DNA of 64,000 nucleotides from an uncultured Caulobacterales bacterium (lineage in GTDB: Bacteria > Pseudomonadota > Alphaproteobacteria > Caulobacterales > Maricaulaceae), in assembly GCA_938009235.1 (NCBI GenBank), contig CALLIK010000007.1, forward strand, positions 434,001-498,000. The letters are read 5' to 3'. The notes under the pieces are model-generated. The model had not been told where the DNA came from. It did not search any database and saw nothing but the letters and a program-made list of their open reading frames with translations. Shown one piece after another: positions 17,104 through 26,712 of this stretch; within the stretch, counting starts at the first letter, position 1; every line of letters starts with the position of its first letter. Made by a program: the position numbers and the translations under genes.

Positions 17104-19707
17104 ATGACAGACAGCAATAATAATAAGCCCGGTGGACGTCGTCCCCTGACTCTTGGTGCAGGTGCAAACCGTAGCCCTCGCCGCTCTAGCTCGCCTTCGG
17201 CCGTGGTTGTAGAGAAGAAGAAAAAGATCATCATGCGGCCTGGCGCAGCCAAGCCAAGTGGACCAAAGCCGGGTGCCGTACCTGGGATCTCAAAAGGGCC
17301 AAAGCCTCCGATGACGCCAATGGCGCCAACGAAGAAGGCTGAAGATAAGCCAAGGCCAGCGATTGCGCCAAAACCGCAACAGCGCCGCAATGTCGACGTG
17401 GCCGCAGAGTCCGCTCGTAAATTAGGTCTGTCCAAGGCCGAATTCCTCAAACGCCAAGCTGCTTTGAGCTCTGCGCAGAAACAACAGGAAGAACGTGCCG
17501 TTCTTCGCAAGGCTGAAGAAGAAGCTCGTCTAGCCCGCGTAGAAGAAGAACGCGCATTGCTAGAAAGCAAACGCCGCGAGCAAGACGCCATCGAGATGAA
17601 GCGTCTCGAAGAGGAAGAGACTGCACGCAAAAAGGTGGAAGCTGAAGAAGCGGCTAAACTGCAGAAAAAAGCGGTTGGCTCGCCATTGAACAAAAAGACT
17701 GACGAAAAATCTGACACACGCTCTGAGCTTGAAAAAGCGGGTGGCCGTGTAAAGAAAAAACGTGCGACACCTCCGCCAACCCGTTCCAAGGGTGAAACGA
17801 AGCGTCGTCGTGGTAAGCTAACAATCGTCTCTGCCTTGTCAGGCAATGATGATCGTCAACGCTCCCTTGCGTCTATGAAGCGCGCGCGTGAACGTGAAAA
17901 AGCGCGTCAACGCGGCGGCGGTCGTGGTCCCGATAAGGTTCAACGCGAAGTCACAATTCCTGAAACACTCACAATCGCTGATTTGGCGAACCGAATGTCC
18001 GAACGCGGCAATGCGGTTGTCAAATATTTGCAGAACCAAGGTGAAAGCCTCGGCGTGAATGACGTTATCGACGCGGACTTGGCTGAACTGATTGTTGAAG
18101 ATTTCGGTCATAAGGTAAAACGTGTCTCTGACGCGGATGTCGAGCATGACTTCATCATCGACGATACACCGTCAGATGAGAGTGATCGTAAACCTCGCGC
18201 GCCTGTCATCGCGATTATGGGCCATGTTGACCATGGTAAGACATCCTTGTTGGACGCATTGCGCACAACAGATGTGGCCTCTGGCGAAGCGGGCGGGATC
18301 ACGCAGCATATTGGTGCGTATCAGATCAAGCTAAAATCTGGCGATAAGATCACCGTTCTCGATACACCAGGTCATGCTGCGTTTAGCCAAATGCGGACAC
18401 GCGGCGCGGAAGCCGTTGATATTGTTGTTTTGGTTGTGGCGGCGGATGACGGCGTGATGCCGCAGACGATTGAATCGATCAAATATGCGCAGAGCGCGGG
18501 CAAGCCAATCATCGTCGCCATCAACAAGATGGACGCCTATGAAGCGAACCCAACAAAGGTTGAAACAGACCTTCTACAGCACAGCATCATCACCGAGAGC
18601 ATGTCGGGTGAAACGCAAGCGATTCAGGTCTCTGCTAAAGAGAAAACAGGTCTACAAGATCTCGCTGAAGCGATTGTCAACCAAGCCGAGCTCATGGAAC
18701 TCAAAGCGAACCCAACGCGCAATGCGGATGGTTTGGTCATTGAATCCAAGATCGAAAAAGGTCGTGGCGCTGTTGCAACGCTACTCATTAAACGCGGCAC
18801 GCTAAAACGCGGTGCCGTGATTGTGGCGGGTGAGCATTGGGGCAAAGTCAAAGCGTTGATGGACGAAAAAGGCAAGACCGTGAAAACGGCGGGTCCGTCC
18901 GAAGCGATCGAATTGATGGGCCTCGACGGCGCACCGATGCCAGGCGAACCTTTTGCGGTTGTCTCTGACGAACAAAAAGCGCGCGAAATTTGTGAATACC
19001 GCGTCCAGAAACGCAAAGATGCAGATATCGAAATTCCAAGCGCTATGGCGTCGATGGAACAGATGATGGCGAAATTGCAGAACAAAGAGGTCTCCGATCT
19101 TCCTGTTCTTGTTAAAGCTGACGTTGAAGGCTCTGCACAAGCGATCAAAAGCTCGCTACAAGCGCTCGGTAATGACGAAGTTCGTGCCAAGGTCGTTTAC
19201 GCGGCTGCGGGCGGTATTTCCGAAAGTGATGTATTGCAGGCTAAGACATCGGGCTCTCCGATTCTTGCCTTTAACGTCCGTGCCAACCGCCAAGCCAAAG
19301 AACTGGCTGCGCGCGAAGGTGTAGAAATTCGCTATTACTCGATCATCTATGAATTGCTTGAAGAGATAAAAGGCGCCCTAGAAGGCATGTTGGCGCCAGA
19401 GCGCCGCGAAACCTTCATCGGTTACGCAGAAGCCTTGGAAATCTTCGACATTACTAAGCTTGGTAATATTGCGGGTTGTAAGGTTACTGAAGGCCGCGTT
19501 GAACGCGGGGCAGGTGTTCGCTTGCTACGCGACGATGTCGTTATCCACGAAGGCTACTTGTCCACGCTTCGACGCTTCAAAGACGAAGTGCCAAAGGTTC
19601 AGGCCGGTATGGAATGTGGTATGGGCTTTGAAGGCTATCACGATCTACGCAAAGGCGATCGGATCGAGTGCTTCACAGTTGAGATGCTAGACAGAACATT
19701 AGACTAG
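17104..19707 (+). CDS. infB: Translation initiation factor IF-2
   Basis: 867 residues. IF-2 is the GTPase that delivers formylmethionyl-tRNA to the 30S subunit. The first 300 residues are the variable Lys/Glu/Ala-rich N-terminal region with a coiled coil (about 120-200). A conserved IF2N segment follows ([19 protein letters not shown]). GTPase motifs: [12 protein letters not shown] near 373, the switch [10 protein letters not shown], and NKMD. Domains II-IV end in the tRNA-binding C2 region ([18 protein letters not shown]). The end of the gene is followed by a strong terminator, then rbfA after a small regulator gene on the other strand. Confidence 0.98.
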   Translation: MTDSNNNKPGGRRPLTLGAGANRSPRRSSSPSAVVVEKKKKIIMRPGAAKPSGPKPGAVPGISKGPKPPMTPMAPTKKAEDKPRPAIAPKPQQRRNVDVAAESARKLGLSKAEFLKRQAALSSAQKQQEERAVLRKAEEEARLARVEEERALLESKRREQDAIEMKRLEEEETARKKVEAEEAAKLQKKAVGSPLNKKTDEKSDTRSELEKAGGRVKKKRATPPPTRSKGETKRRRGKLTIVSALSGNDDRQRSLASMKRAREREKARQRGGGRGPDKVQREVTIPETLTIADLANRMSERGNAVVKYLQNQGESLGVNDVIDADLAELIVEDFGHKVKRVSDADVEHDFIIDDTPSDESDRKPRAPVIAIMGHVDHGKTSLLDALRTTDVASGEAGGITQHIGAYQIKLKSGDKITVLDTPGHAAFSQMRTRGAEAVDIVVLVVAADDGVMPQTIESIKYAQSAGKPIIVAINKMDAYEANPTKVETDLLQHSIITESMSGETQAIQVSAKEKTGLQDLAEAIVNQAELMELKANPTRNADGLVIESKIEKGRGAVATLLIKRGTLKRGAVIVAGEHWGKVKALMDEKGKTVKTAGPSEAIELMGLDGAPMPGEPFAVVSDEQKAREICEYRVQKRKDADIEIPSAMASMEQMMAKLQNKEVSDLPVLVKADVEGSAQAIKSSLQALGNDEVRAKVVYAAAGGISESDVLQAKTSGSPILAFNVRANRQAKELAAREGVEIRYYSIIYELLEEIKGALEGMLAPERRETFIGYAEALEIFDITKLGNIAGCKVTEGRVERGAGVRLLRDDVVIHEGYLSTLRRFKDEVPKVQAGMECGMGFEGYHDLRKGDRIECFTVEMLDRTLD

Positions 19708-19734
19708 GCTTTGTGCCTAGCGATTGATCAATCT

Positions 19735-19765
19735 AAAAAGCCGCCCTTTTGAGGCGGCTTTTTTA
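19735..19765 (+). terminator. Intrinsic terminator of infB
   Basis: AAGCCGCC-CTTTTGA-GGCGGCTT followed by TTTTA, starting about 28 bases after the infB stop. It separates infB from rbfA, which usually follows in one operon. Confidence 0.9.
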
Positions 19766-19807
19766 TACTCTAGATTAAGTGGTCTGTAGGACCTTGGTGC
19801 TTTTGGT

Positions 19808-20116
19808 CTACCCTGTCGCTAGTTGATAGGTTGGCATATTTGGTGAACCCGCCTTTTCATTTTCAACTTGTTCCAAATACGCTTCAACACCTTCGAAAAA
19901 CCGTCCAGGTTTGACATCAAAAGCAATGCAGAACGCCCAAAGGCGGCTGGCGCCAATGCGGTTGGACCCACGTTCGTATTTTTGAACTTGTTGGAATGTG
20001 ACACCAACTTTATTGGCTAGGTCAGTTTGAGTGAGTTTAGCAGCTTTGCGAAGCACCTTTAATTGCGCGCCAACAAATGCATCGACCTCAGTGGCCGTTC
20101 TTACGTCTTGTTTCAT
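19808..20116 (-). CDS. XRE-family (Cro/CI-type) HTH regulator
   Basis: 102 residues. An XRE helix-turn-helix fills residues 15-70: VGAQLKVLRKAAKLTQTDLA, then NKVGVTFQQVQKYERGSNRI and the conserved turn. This short solitary form (HTH plus a short tail ending PTYQLATG) is common and often multicopy in alphaproteobacteria. It probably represses its own gene. The region to its right, before rbfA, has a perfect TTACGT-N7-ACGTAA inverted repeat that could be its operator (inference). It sits between infB and rbfA on the opposite strand. Confidence 0.88.
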   Translation of the reverse strand: MKQDVRTATEVDAFVGAQLKVLRKAAKLTQTDLANKVGVTFQQVQKYERGSNRIGASRLWAFCIAFDVKPGRFFEGVEAYLEQVENEKAGSPNMPTYQLATG

Positions 20117-20213
20117 GGTAGTTGCCCTTCATTTAGCTGAAGTTGCCCCGACAGCCTTCGTTGCGTTTTACATGAAAAGGTTAACAAAATAAGTTAAAAT
20201 TTGATTTTCAACA

Positions 20214-20232
20214 TTACGTTTTAGTGACGTAA
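20214..20232. promoter_or_regulatory. Inverted repeat, candidate operator
   Basis: TTACGT-N7-ACGTAA, a perfect dyad in the 225-base gap between the XRE regulator (minus) and rbfA (plus). Its symmetry and place suit a dimeric repressor site, possibly autoregulation; no direct evidence beyond sequence. Confidence 0.4.
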
Positions 20233-20341
20233 CCGCAGGGTGAGTATGTAGTCTGCTTTTGAGTCATACGAATATTAGAGATCACTTGGCTTTGCGGTAG
20301 ACACCTCTTGGAAAACGACACTCTCAGGTTTAAGAGGCTAT

Positions 20342-20734
20342 ATGTCTAAAAACCGTCCCCCCTCTCAACGTCAGCTTAAAGCAGGCGAATTGATTCGCCG
20401 CGCGCTTGCGGAAATCCTTGCGCGCGAACCTATTCGTGATCCCGATCTTCGCGGTGTCTCTGTTACGATATCAGAAGTCCGCGCATCACCCGACCTAAAG
20501 CATGCCATTGTCTATGCTGCGCCGCTCGGCTCAGAGCATGACCCTGATGTTGTGATCAAAGCCCTTCAGCGTTGCGGCTCGTTTCTGCGCGGATGTTTGG
20601 GTAAAGAAATGCAGATGAAATCCACGCCGCGTCTACGGTTTATGAAAGACGAAAGTTTTGAAACCGCAGAAGCCATGACGCGCCTACTGCAAAATCCGCA
20701 TATTCAGCAGGATTTAGATAAGACGCCAGAATAA
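20342..20734 (+). CDS. rbfA: 30S ribosome-binding factor RbfA
   Basis: 130 residues. RbfA is a KH-like cold-shock factor that binds the 30S subunit and helps mature the 16S rRNA 5' end. The pattern is clear: RQLKAGELIRRALAEILARE at the N-terminus, GVSVTISEVRASPDLKHAIVYA in the middle, and the C-terminal MKSTPRLRFMKDESFE block. The last 20 residues are a variable tail. In related genomes it links infB to truB; here it is flanked by a regulator gene and a lipoprotein gene, both on the opposite strand. Confidence 0.95.
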   Translation: MSKNRPPSQRQLKAGELIRRALAEILAREPIRDPDLRGVSVTISEVRASPDLKHAIVYAAPLGSEHDPDVVIKALQRCGSFLRGCLGKEMQMKSTPRLRFMKDESFETAEAMTRLLQNPHIQQDLDKTPE

Positions 20735-20763
20735 TAAAAAACCCACCCCGCCAAAGCGGGGAA
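20735..20763 (-). terminator. Intrinsic terminator, minus strand
   Basis: Read on the minus strand, CCCCGC-TTTG-GCGGGG is followed by a G/T stretch and TTTTTTATT. It serves the lipoprotein gene at 20793-21446; the hairpin may also end rbfA transcripts on the other strand, though without a U-run there. Confidence 0.75.
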
Positions 20764-20792
20764 GGTCAAAAATCATTATAATATATGTGAGT

Positions 20793-21446
20793 TTAGTCTT
20801 CTTTTTTGTAGGGAAACTTTTTGGAAGAGCCCTTCATAAGAGATTTTGAAACGCCTTCTGCTGAACTACCCAGTCCGCCTTTGACTTCATGATCATATGA
20901 CCAAAGTAGGCTACCTGCTTCACTGTCATGAACGGTCATGTTGACGTTAACAGAGTTCGTTGCGCCACCAAAACCCAACAGAAAAGCGGAGGCTACAGCT
21001 GCGCCAGTGCTCATAGGTTTGTCACGTTTGATTGTACCAGAAATTACAGCATCAACACCTAGGGCTTGACCAATTTCCGCTTTTGTAAAGTTTTCAATTT
21101 TATCATCACCCATGTTGGCTCTACGTAAAAGGACGTTAGTTTCGTCTACGTCTTGAAACTTTACTGTGTACTCGCCTTTGGACCATCTTTTTAAGAATTG
21201 CGTGTAGAGCTGGCGCTGAAACACAACTCCTTCTTCTTTTTCTGCTGCCTGTACAGAGTCAAAATCAGCGTCTTTGGCCTGGCTTTTTTGACCAATTGTA
21301 ACAGCAAAAGGCAGAACTGCGACTTTTTGGTGAGTGCTCTGGTAATCTGTAAAGTCTTCAGCTGTGTAAACTGTAGCGCAAGCTGAGAGCATAACGACAG
21401 CCGCGAGCGGGACAGCTTTTTTTACTATGGATAAGTTCATATTCAT
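20793..21446 (-). CDS. CsgG/LpoB-like putative lipoprotein
   Basis: 217 residues with a lipoprotein signal (VKKAVPLAAVVMLSAC, lipobox LSAC). After it, QKVAVLPFAVTIG and GVDAVISGTIKRDKPMS resemble the strand pattern of CsgG, LpoB and GNA1162-type outer membrane lipoproteins, which share a fold with the TolB N-terminal domain. A Gly-rich AFLLGFGGATNS stretch and VHDSEAGSLLWSYDHE follow. It is probably an outer-membrane-anchored periplasmic protein involved in envelope assembly; the precise role is unknown. Its own terminator lies just downstream. It interrupts the usual rbfA-truB linkage. Confidence 0.7.
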   Translation of the reverse strand: MNMNLSIVKKAVPLAAVVMLSACATVYTAEDFTDYQSTHQKVAVLPFAVTIGQKSQAKDADFDSVQAAEKEEGVVFQRQLYTQFLKRWSKGEYTVKFQDVDETNVLLRRANMGDDKIENFTKAEIGQALGVDAVISGTIKRDKPMSTGAAVASAFLLGFGGATNSVNVNMTVHDSEAGSLLWSYDHEVKGGLGSSAEGVSKSLMKGSSKKFPYKKED

Positions 21447-21556
21447 GTTTATGGATCCCCTAGATCTCTTTAGATGTGCTCTCGTAATACGTGTTAAAAG
21501 CTTGCAATCAAGAGCTGCGTTAAGAAAAAATTTACAAAAATTGAAATGACAAGTTG

Positions 21557-22480
21557 ATGGACCCGAACGGACGTAAACGAAAAAAAGGCAATCCTGTTCA
21601 CGGCTGGGTGGTTCTGGATAAACCTTATGCTGTCGGCTCGACGCCGATGGTCAGTAAGGTGAAGTGGTTATTCAGCGCGCAGAAAGCGGGACACGCAGGA
21701 ACGCTTGATCCATTGGCGACGGGTATTTTGCCAATCGCGCTTGGGGACGCCACCAAGACCGTCCCCTTTATGATGGACGCAGAGAAGTCTTACACATTTG
21801 AAATCACATGGGGCGAGACGCGGTCAACGCAGGACGCCGAGGGCGAGGTGACGGCAACGTCAGAGGTTCGCCCAACACCCGCGCAGATAGAAGCTCTCTT
21901 GCCGCAGTTCAGAGGCAACATAGAACAAGCCCCGCCGAAGTTTTCCGCCATTAAAATCAACGGCAAGCGCGCCTATGATCTGGCACGCGCAGGCGAAGCC
22001 GTAGAGATGAAAGCTCGCCCCGTTCGCGTGGATAGATTTGATCTTGTGGGGACCACGCAAGACACGGCCACATTCGAGGTCGACTGCGGGAAAGGTACCT
22101 ATATTCGCTCACTCGCGCGGGACATTGCGCTAGAGCTAGGCACATGCGGATATGTGTCCGTTTTACGCCGCACGCGGGTGGGCCCGTTCACCTTGAAAGA
22201 GTCAATAAAGCTGGACGAGTTGGAGGGAATGTGCGATGTGGCCCGCGTCTCAGAGGGGCTGCACCCCGTGACGACCGCACTGGACGACATCCCGGTGCTG
22301 GCCATCACAGCCGACCATGCAGTTGATTTGAGACATGGACGCGGAATTGACGCGCCTGACAACCTCCCAGAGGCCGCTCAAATGAGCGATCTGATACGGG
22401 CGGAATTGGAGGGTGTATTGATTGCGTTATGTTCGCCGCAGGCGGGGGTCTTGATCCCCAAACGCGTTTTTAATTTGTAA
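21557..22480 (+). CDS. truB: tRNA pseudouridine-55 synthase TruB
   Basis: 307 residues from the ATG at 21557 (a TTG immediately before it is the alternative). TruB makes pseudouridine 55 in the tRNA T-loop. The catalytic motif [19 protein letters not shown] with its Asp is near residue 50. [39 protein letters not shown] and the [10 protein letters not shown] block are all in place, with a short C-terminal region of the alphaproteobacterial type. It is followed 17 bases later by rpsO. Confidence 0.97.
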   Translation: MDPNGRKRKKGNPVHGWVVLDKPYAVGSTPMVSKVKWLFSAQKAGHAGTLDPLATGILPIALGDATKTVPFMMDAEKSYTFEITWGETRSTQDAEGEVTATSEVRPTPAQIEALLPQFRGNIEQAPPKFSAIKINGKRAYDLARAGEAVEMKARPVRVDRFDLVGTTQDTATFEVDCGKGTYIRSLARDIALELGTCGYVSVLRRTRVGPFTLKESIKLDELEGMCDVARVSEGLHPVTTALDDIPVLAITADHAVDLRHGRGIDAPDNLPEAAQMSDLIRAELEGVLIALCSPQAGVLIPKRVFNL

Positions 22481-22497
22481 ACACACGGAGATATACG

Positions 22498-22767
22498 ATG
22501 TCGATTACCCCTGAGCGCAAAGCCGCTTTGATCACAGAATACGCAACGAAGCCTGGCGATACAGGCTCACCTGAAGTTCAAGTCGCAATCCTAACGGAAC
22601 GGATTGTTGCGCTAACTGAGCATTTCAAGACTAACAAAAAAGACAATCACTCACGCCGCGGCCTTCTTTTGATGGTCAACAAGCGTCGTAGCCTGTTGTC
22701 ATATGTTCAGAAAAAAGATGACGCCCGTTATAAAGACCTCATCAAACGTTTAGGTTTGCGCCGTTAA
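22498..22767 (+). CDS. rpsO: 30S ribosomal protein S15
   Basis: 89 residues, the standard S15 length. The sequence [50 protein letters not shown] and the last [12 protein letters not shown] are invariant S15 features. S15 binds the central domain of 16S rRNA early in 30S assembly. It is coupled with truB upstream and pnp downstream, as in most proteobacteria; a hairpin with a weak U-tract follows it. Confidence 0.98.
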   Translation: MSITPERKAALITEYATKPGDTGSPEVQVAILTERIVALTEHFKTNKKDNHSRRGLLLMVNKRRSLLSYVQKKDDARYKDLIKRLGLRR

Positions 22768-22792
22768 GCGCTCATAACTTAGTCTGAGAATT

Positions 22793-22817
22793 AAGGTCGC
22801 CACTGGGCGGCCTTTCG
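22793..22817 (+). terminator. Hairpin after rpsO (attenuating terminator)
   Basis: AAGGTCGCC pairs with GGCGGCCTT over loop ACTG, followed by only a few T. It probably reduces read-through from rpsO into pnp rather than ending transcription fully. Confidence 0.55.
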
Positions 22818-22824
22818 CACACTA

Positions 22825-22853
22825 GCCTTTCTGAAAAAGTGTTTTCAAAAGGC
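22825..22853 (+). promoter_or_regulatory. Stem-loop in the pnp leader
   Basis: GCCTTT-ct-GAAAA-AGTG-TTTTC-a-AAAGGC folds into one long stem about 90 bases before the pnp start. In enteric bacteria a leader stem cut by RNase III lets PNPase autoregulate; a similar role here is inferred from position only. Confidence 0.4.
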
Positions 22854-22940
22854 AGGGTGCACCCCTCCGGGCAGCAAATGAATGCTGACGGAAATTGCCA
22901 GATGGCAAAGCTAGTACGATGAAAGAAAGAAACTCTACGT

Positions 22941-25139
22941 ATGTTCGATAAGAAAACAGTATCACTAGAATGGGCCGGCCGCACGCTGACTCTCGAAACC
23001 GGCGGCATGGCCCGTCAAGCAGACGGCGCGGTATTCGTGACGTATGGCGACACAAAACTTTTGGCCACAGTCTGTGCCAAGAAATCCGAAAAACCTGGCC
23101 AGAGCTTCTTCCCGCTCACAGTCAACTATATGGAAAAATTCTACGCCGCGGGTAAAATCCCAGGTGGCTACTTCAAACGTGAAGGCCGCCCGACAGAACG
23201 CGAGACATTGATCTCCCGCCTGACTGACCGCCCAATTCGTCCATTGTTCCCAAAAGGGTTCAAAAACGAAGTTCAGGTCGTCATCACAGTTCTACAACAT
23301 GACCTTGAAAACGAGCCAGACATCCTAGGTATGATTGGCGCATCTGCGGCTCTATCTATCTCTGGTCTTCCATTCATGGGCCCAATCGCGGCATCCCGCG
23401 TTGGCCTTATCGATGGCGACTATGTCTTGAACCCAACTTTGCAAGAGCTTGAAGAATCAGAGCTAGACCTTGTTGTTGCTGGTACTGAAGACGCCGTCAT
23501 GATGGTTGAATCACAAGCTGAAGAATTGACTGAAGAGCAAATGATCGGCGCTGTAATGTTCGCGCATGAGTCATGCCAAGACGTTATCGATGCCATCATC
23601 GAACTCGCTGAAATGGCTGCTAAGCCAGCTTGGGACTTCACGTCACCAGATTACACGGCTGAGAAGAAAGCCATGAAAAAGGTTGCCGAAAAAGGCATCA
23701 AAGCGGCGTATAAGAAAACAGACAAAATGGAGCGTCAAGAGCTTCTGCGTCAAACACGCATTGCGGCTGAAGAAGCCCTTATCGCGTCTGAGGAAAACCC
23801 AGATGGTATGAAGTCCAACGTCTTCTCTGACGTGTTCAAATCCATCGAATCCGAAACAGTGCGTACAACGGTTATCAAAACCAAGAAACGTATTGACGGT
23901 CGTAAGCTTGACGAAGTTCGGTCTATTGAGTCCCAAGTTGGCCTTCTAGAGCGTACACATGGTTCAGCTTTGTTCACACGCGGCGAAACACAGGCTCTCT
24001 GTGTTGCAACGCTTGGTACATCTGATGATGAGCAGTTCGTTGATCAGCTCACTGGCACGATCAAGAACAAGTTCCTTCTACATTACAACTTCCCTCCATA
24101 TTCTGTGGGTGAAGCTGGACGTATGGGCGGCACATCCCGTCGCGAACATGGTCACGGTAAGCTCGCATGGCGCGCGCTACAGGCTGTTCTTCCGACACCT
24201 GCTGACTTCCCTTACACAATCCGTCTTGTTTCCGAGATCATGGAATCAAACGGATCGTCTTCAATGGCGACAGTCTGTGGCTGTTCATTGGCGATGATGG
24301 ATGCAGGCGTTCCGCTTAAGCGTCCAGTGTCTGGTATCGCTATGGGCCTCATCAAAGAAGAGAGCGGCATTGCTGTTCTGTCTGATATCCTCGGCGACGA
24401 AGATCACCTCGGTGACATGGACTTTAAAGTTGCGGGTACATCCGAAGGCATCACGTCCCTACAAATGGACATTAAAATCGCGGGTATCTCTGAAGAGATC
24501 ATGACAACGGCTCTAGAGCAGGCAAATGCTGGTCGTCTTCATATCCTCGACGAAATGAACAAGGGCCTTGCTAATTCTCGTGAAGAAGTTGGCGAATTTG
24601 CACCACGCATCGAAACGATGAAAATCCCGGTTGATAAAATCCGTGACGTCATCGGTACAGGCGGCAAAGTCATCCGTGAAATCGTTGACACTACAGGCGC
24701 TCGCGTGTCTGTCGAAGACGACGGCACAATCAAGATCGCATCGACGGACAAGAAGTCCATCGACGCAGCTCGCGAATGGATCCACGGCCTAACAGCTGAT
24801 CCAGAAGCTGGCGCGATCTACAAAGGTAAAGTCGTGAAGGTTGTTGATTTCGGCGCATTCGTGAACTTCTTTGGCAAAAAAGACGGCCTCGTCCACGTGT
24901 CTCAAATCAAACCTGAGCGCGTCAATCACCCGTCTGATTTCTTGGCAGAAGGCCAAGAAGTCTACGTCAAGCTTATGGGCTTTGACGATCGCGGTAAGGT
25001 CCGTTTGTCCATGAAATTCGTAGATCAGGAAACTGGCCTCGAAATCGAACGCGCAGAAGGCGAAGCCCCTGCGGAAGACAATGGCGGAGACGACAAGCCA
25101 AAGCGCCCACGTCGTCCACGCAAGCGTCGCGAAGACTAG
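22941..25139 (+). CDS. pnp: Polyribonucleotide nucleotidyltransferase (PNPase)
   Basis: 732 residues. PNPase degrades RNA 3' to 5' by phosphorolysis and can add tails; it is a trimer and part of degradosomes. Domains: first RNase PH core (1-230; [33 protein letters not shown]), all-helical linker (about 235-310), second RNase PH core (310-550; [45 protein letters not shown]), KH domain ([20 protein letters not shown]) and S1 domain ([19 protein letters not shown]). The Lys/Arg-rich tail is typical. It is followed by two perfect hairpins and a terminator. Confidence 0.98.
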   Translation: MFDKKTVSLEWAGRTLTLETGGMARQADGAVFVTYGDTKLLATVCAKKSEKPGQSFFPLTVNYMEKFYAAGKIPGGYFKREGRPTERETLISRLTDRPIRPLFPKGFKNEVQVVITVLQHDLENEPDILGMIGASAALSISGLPFMGPIAASRVGLIDGDYVLNPTLQELEESELDLVVAGTEDAVMMVESQAEELTEEQMIGAVMFAHESCQDVIDAIIELAEMAAKPAWDFTSPDYTAEKKAMKKVAEKGIKAAYKKTDKMERQELLRQTRIAAEEALIASEENPDGMKSNVFSDVFKSIESETVRTTVIKTKKRIDGRKLDEVRSIESQVGLLERTHGSALFTRGETQALCVATLGTSDDEQFVDQLTGTIKNKFLLHYNFPPYSVGEAGRMGGTSRREHGHGKLAWRALQAVLPTPADFPYTIRLVSEIMESNGSSSMATVCGCSLAMMDAGVPLKRPVSGIAMGLIKEESGIAVLSDILGDEDHLGDMDFKVAGTSEGITSLQMDIKIAGISEEIMTTALEQANAGRLHILDEMNKGLANSREEVGEFAPRIETMKIPVDKIRDVIGTGGKVIREIVDTTGARVSVEDDGTIKIASTDKKSIDAAREWIHGLTADPEAGAIYKGKVVKVVDFGAFVNFFGKKDGLVHVSQIKPERVNHPSDFLAEGQEVYVKLMGFDDRGKVRLSMKFVDQETGLEIERAEGEAPAEDNGGDDKPKRPRRPRKRRED

Positions 25140-25147
25140 CCACGAAA

Positions 25148-25202
25148 GAAATCGACACTGTCGTGTCGATTTCAGTGGCTAGCCGAAACCGTAAGGTTTC
25201 GG
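25148..25202 (+). other. Two perfect hairpins in the pnp 3' UTR
   Basis: GAAATCGACAC-TGTC-GTGTCGATTTC (25148-25173, 11 base pairs) and CCGAAACC-GTAA-GGTTTCGG (25183-25202, GNRA-type loop). Both lie between the pnp stop and the intrinsic terminator and probably shield the transcript from 3' exonucleases or give partial termination. Confidence 0.6.
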
Positions 25203-25228
25203 TGTGACCAAGTTAAACTGAATAAAGA

Positions 25229-25258
25229 AAAACCCAGCTCTCACGAGTTGGGTTTTTT
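25229..25258 (+). terminator. Intrinsic terminator of pnp
   Basis: CCCAGCTC-TCAC-GAGTTGGG followed by TTTTTTG; also preceded by an A-run, so it could work from both sides. Confidence 0.9.
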
Positions 25259-25331
25259 GTTGGTTAATAATATTTACAGTCAACCTTGAATAGATAACCT
25301 GAGTTATTACATCTGTCCCTAGGAGATTATT

Positions 25332-26099
25332 ATGAAGCACACAGGAACGCTTGATGACTTACGCACTATTATCATGGGTTGTGGTTTTAATGTCTCAGAC
25401 ATTATAGACCAAGAACATGGTCACTCAATTCGAACTACAGAGGGAGCCATTTTAAACTGGTATCCATCAACATCTAAAGTTGCAATACAGGGAAAAAAGC
25501 AGGTTCGAGACAAGTTATCTGAAGCATTTTCTACATACACTGGAAGCCCTAAATCTGACAGTTCTGTACCAACTTCAGGCGAGGAGGTACCCAAAGTTAG
25601 AGGTGCAAAAAAAACTACGGCTAACAAAAAAGTATTTTTAGTTCACGGGCATGACTCTGTATCACGTGAGCAATTAGAGTTGGTTTTACATAAACTGGGT
25701 CTGGACCCTTTTGTACTGGCTAACACTGGTGGAGCAGGACTAACAATTATAGAGGCATTAGAAAAAGAAATTGGCCCTAAAGACACCCAAGCCAGATTTG
25801 GTATTGTTTTGATGACACCTGATGACACTGGGTATTCGAAAATTGACGGAGAAACCGCCGCACAACCACGAGCAAGACAGAATGTAGTTTTGGAAATGGG
25901 AATGCTTATATCAGCTTTAGGGCGTGGAAACGTTGCGATTTTGAAAAAGGGGCATTTGGAAGTTCCTTCTGATGCAAACGGAATTTTATACATTCCTTAC
26001 AACGATCATGTAAAAGAGACTGTCCCTAAGCTGTCAGATAGATTGTCAAAAGCGGGATTTGTACTTAGTCCATCTAAAATAACGCATGCTTCTAGTTAA
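25332..26099 (+). CDS. TIR-like (CAP12/Pycsar-type, PF10137) effector protein
   Basis: 255 residues. Residues 98-245 match the TIR-like nucleotide-binding family once annotated as predicted nucleotide-binding proteins: KVFLVHGHDSVSREQLELVL, then FVLANTGGAGLTIIEALEKE with the likely catalytic Glu, GIVLMTPDDTGY and ARQNVVLEMGMLISALGRG. Members in CBASS and Pycsar degrade NAD after cyclic nucleotide signalling. Residues 1-75 form a small domain (GHSIRTTEGAILNWYPSTSK, then VAIQGKKQVRDKLSEAF) reminiscent of the nucleic-acid-binding N-terminal domain of RNase HIII; that comparison is inference. No cyclase gene is adjacent. AT-rich relative to pnp, so probably acquired. Confidence 0.8.
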   Translation: MKHTGTLDDLRTIIMGCGFNVSDIIDQEHGHSIRTTEGAILNWYPSTSKVAIQGKKQVRDKLSEAFSTYTGSPKSDSSVPTSGEEVPKVRGAKKTTANKKVFLVHGHDSVSREQLELVLHKLGLDPFVLANTGGAGLTIIEALEKEIGPKDTQARFGIVLMTPDDTGYSKIDGETAAQPRARQNVVLEMGMLISALGRGNVAILKKGHLEVPSDANGILYIPYNDHVKETVPKLSDRLSKAGFVLSPSKITHASS

Positions 26100-26141
26100 A
26101 ATGACAAGTAAGAACGTCCCTTCAAATTAAAGGACGGACGC

Positions 26142-26612
26142 ATGACCAAGGTTATTGGATTTCACTATACGCTTAAAAATGATGCGGGTGAGGTGCTGGA
26201 TAGTTCCATAGGGCATGACCCTATGTTATATCTCGCGGGGAGTGGGACCATCCTGCCCGCTCTGGATGAGGCCATTAATACGCTGCCTATAGGCGAGAAA
26301 ACCTCCGTCGCGCTGCTTGCGAAGGATGGCTACGGCGAGGTCAATCCTGCGTATAAAATGAATGTGCGGCTCGCGCAGTTCCCTCCAGGGACAGATGTGA
26401 AACCTGGCCTTCAATTTAAGATCAATGACGAGCCTGCCTCTCCAATGTTTCGGGTTATCAATGTCCTCGGCGAAGAAGTTTTCATTGACGGCAATCATCA
26501 ACTCGCAGGCGTGAACCTAAACTTTGACGTCGAGATTACAGAAAGCCGCGACGCGACAGCCGACGAAATCTCCCACGGCCACGCCCACGGCGCAGGCGGT
26601 CATCACCATTAG
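26142..26612 (+). CDS. slyD: FKBP-type peptidyl-prolyl isomerase, SlyD-like
   Basis: 156 residues. SlyD proteins couple prolyl isomerase and chaperone activity and bind nickel through a histidine-rich tail. Visible features: IGFHYTLKNDAGEVLDSS at the start, the short FKBP loop GSGTILPALDEAINTLPIGE, the insert-in-flap chaperone segment (AKDGYGEVNPAYKMNVRLAQ) and NHQLAGVNLNFDVEITESRDA closing the fold, then a His-rich end (HGHAHGAGGHHH). It is cytoplasmic, with no signal. It lies alone between the TIR gene and the PIN-like gene. Confidence 0.9.
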   Translation: MTKVIGFHYTLKNDAGEVLDSSIGHDPMLYLAGSGTILPALDEAINTLPIGEKTSVALLAKDGYGEVNPAYKMNVRLAQFPPGTDVKPGLQFKINDEPASPMFRVINVLGEEVFIDGNHQLAGVNLNFDVEITESRDATADEISHGHAHGAGGHHH

Positions 26613-26712
26613 GGTGAGGGTTTGATTTGATAGAAATTTGTTGAGGCGGGACTGAACGCCTCAAACACAAACATAAAGTTGAGTAATTATATTTGAACGA
26701 TTTTCGATTAAA

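Noticed and set aside
16995-17846. Long minus-strand ORF opposite infB
   Set aside because: A Ser/Arg/Phe-rich shadow of the Lys/Glu-rich N-terminal part of infB; no family match or own signals.
25332-26099. CBASS or Pycsar operon
   Set aside because: The TIR-type effector is present, but no cyclase gene lies on either side.
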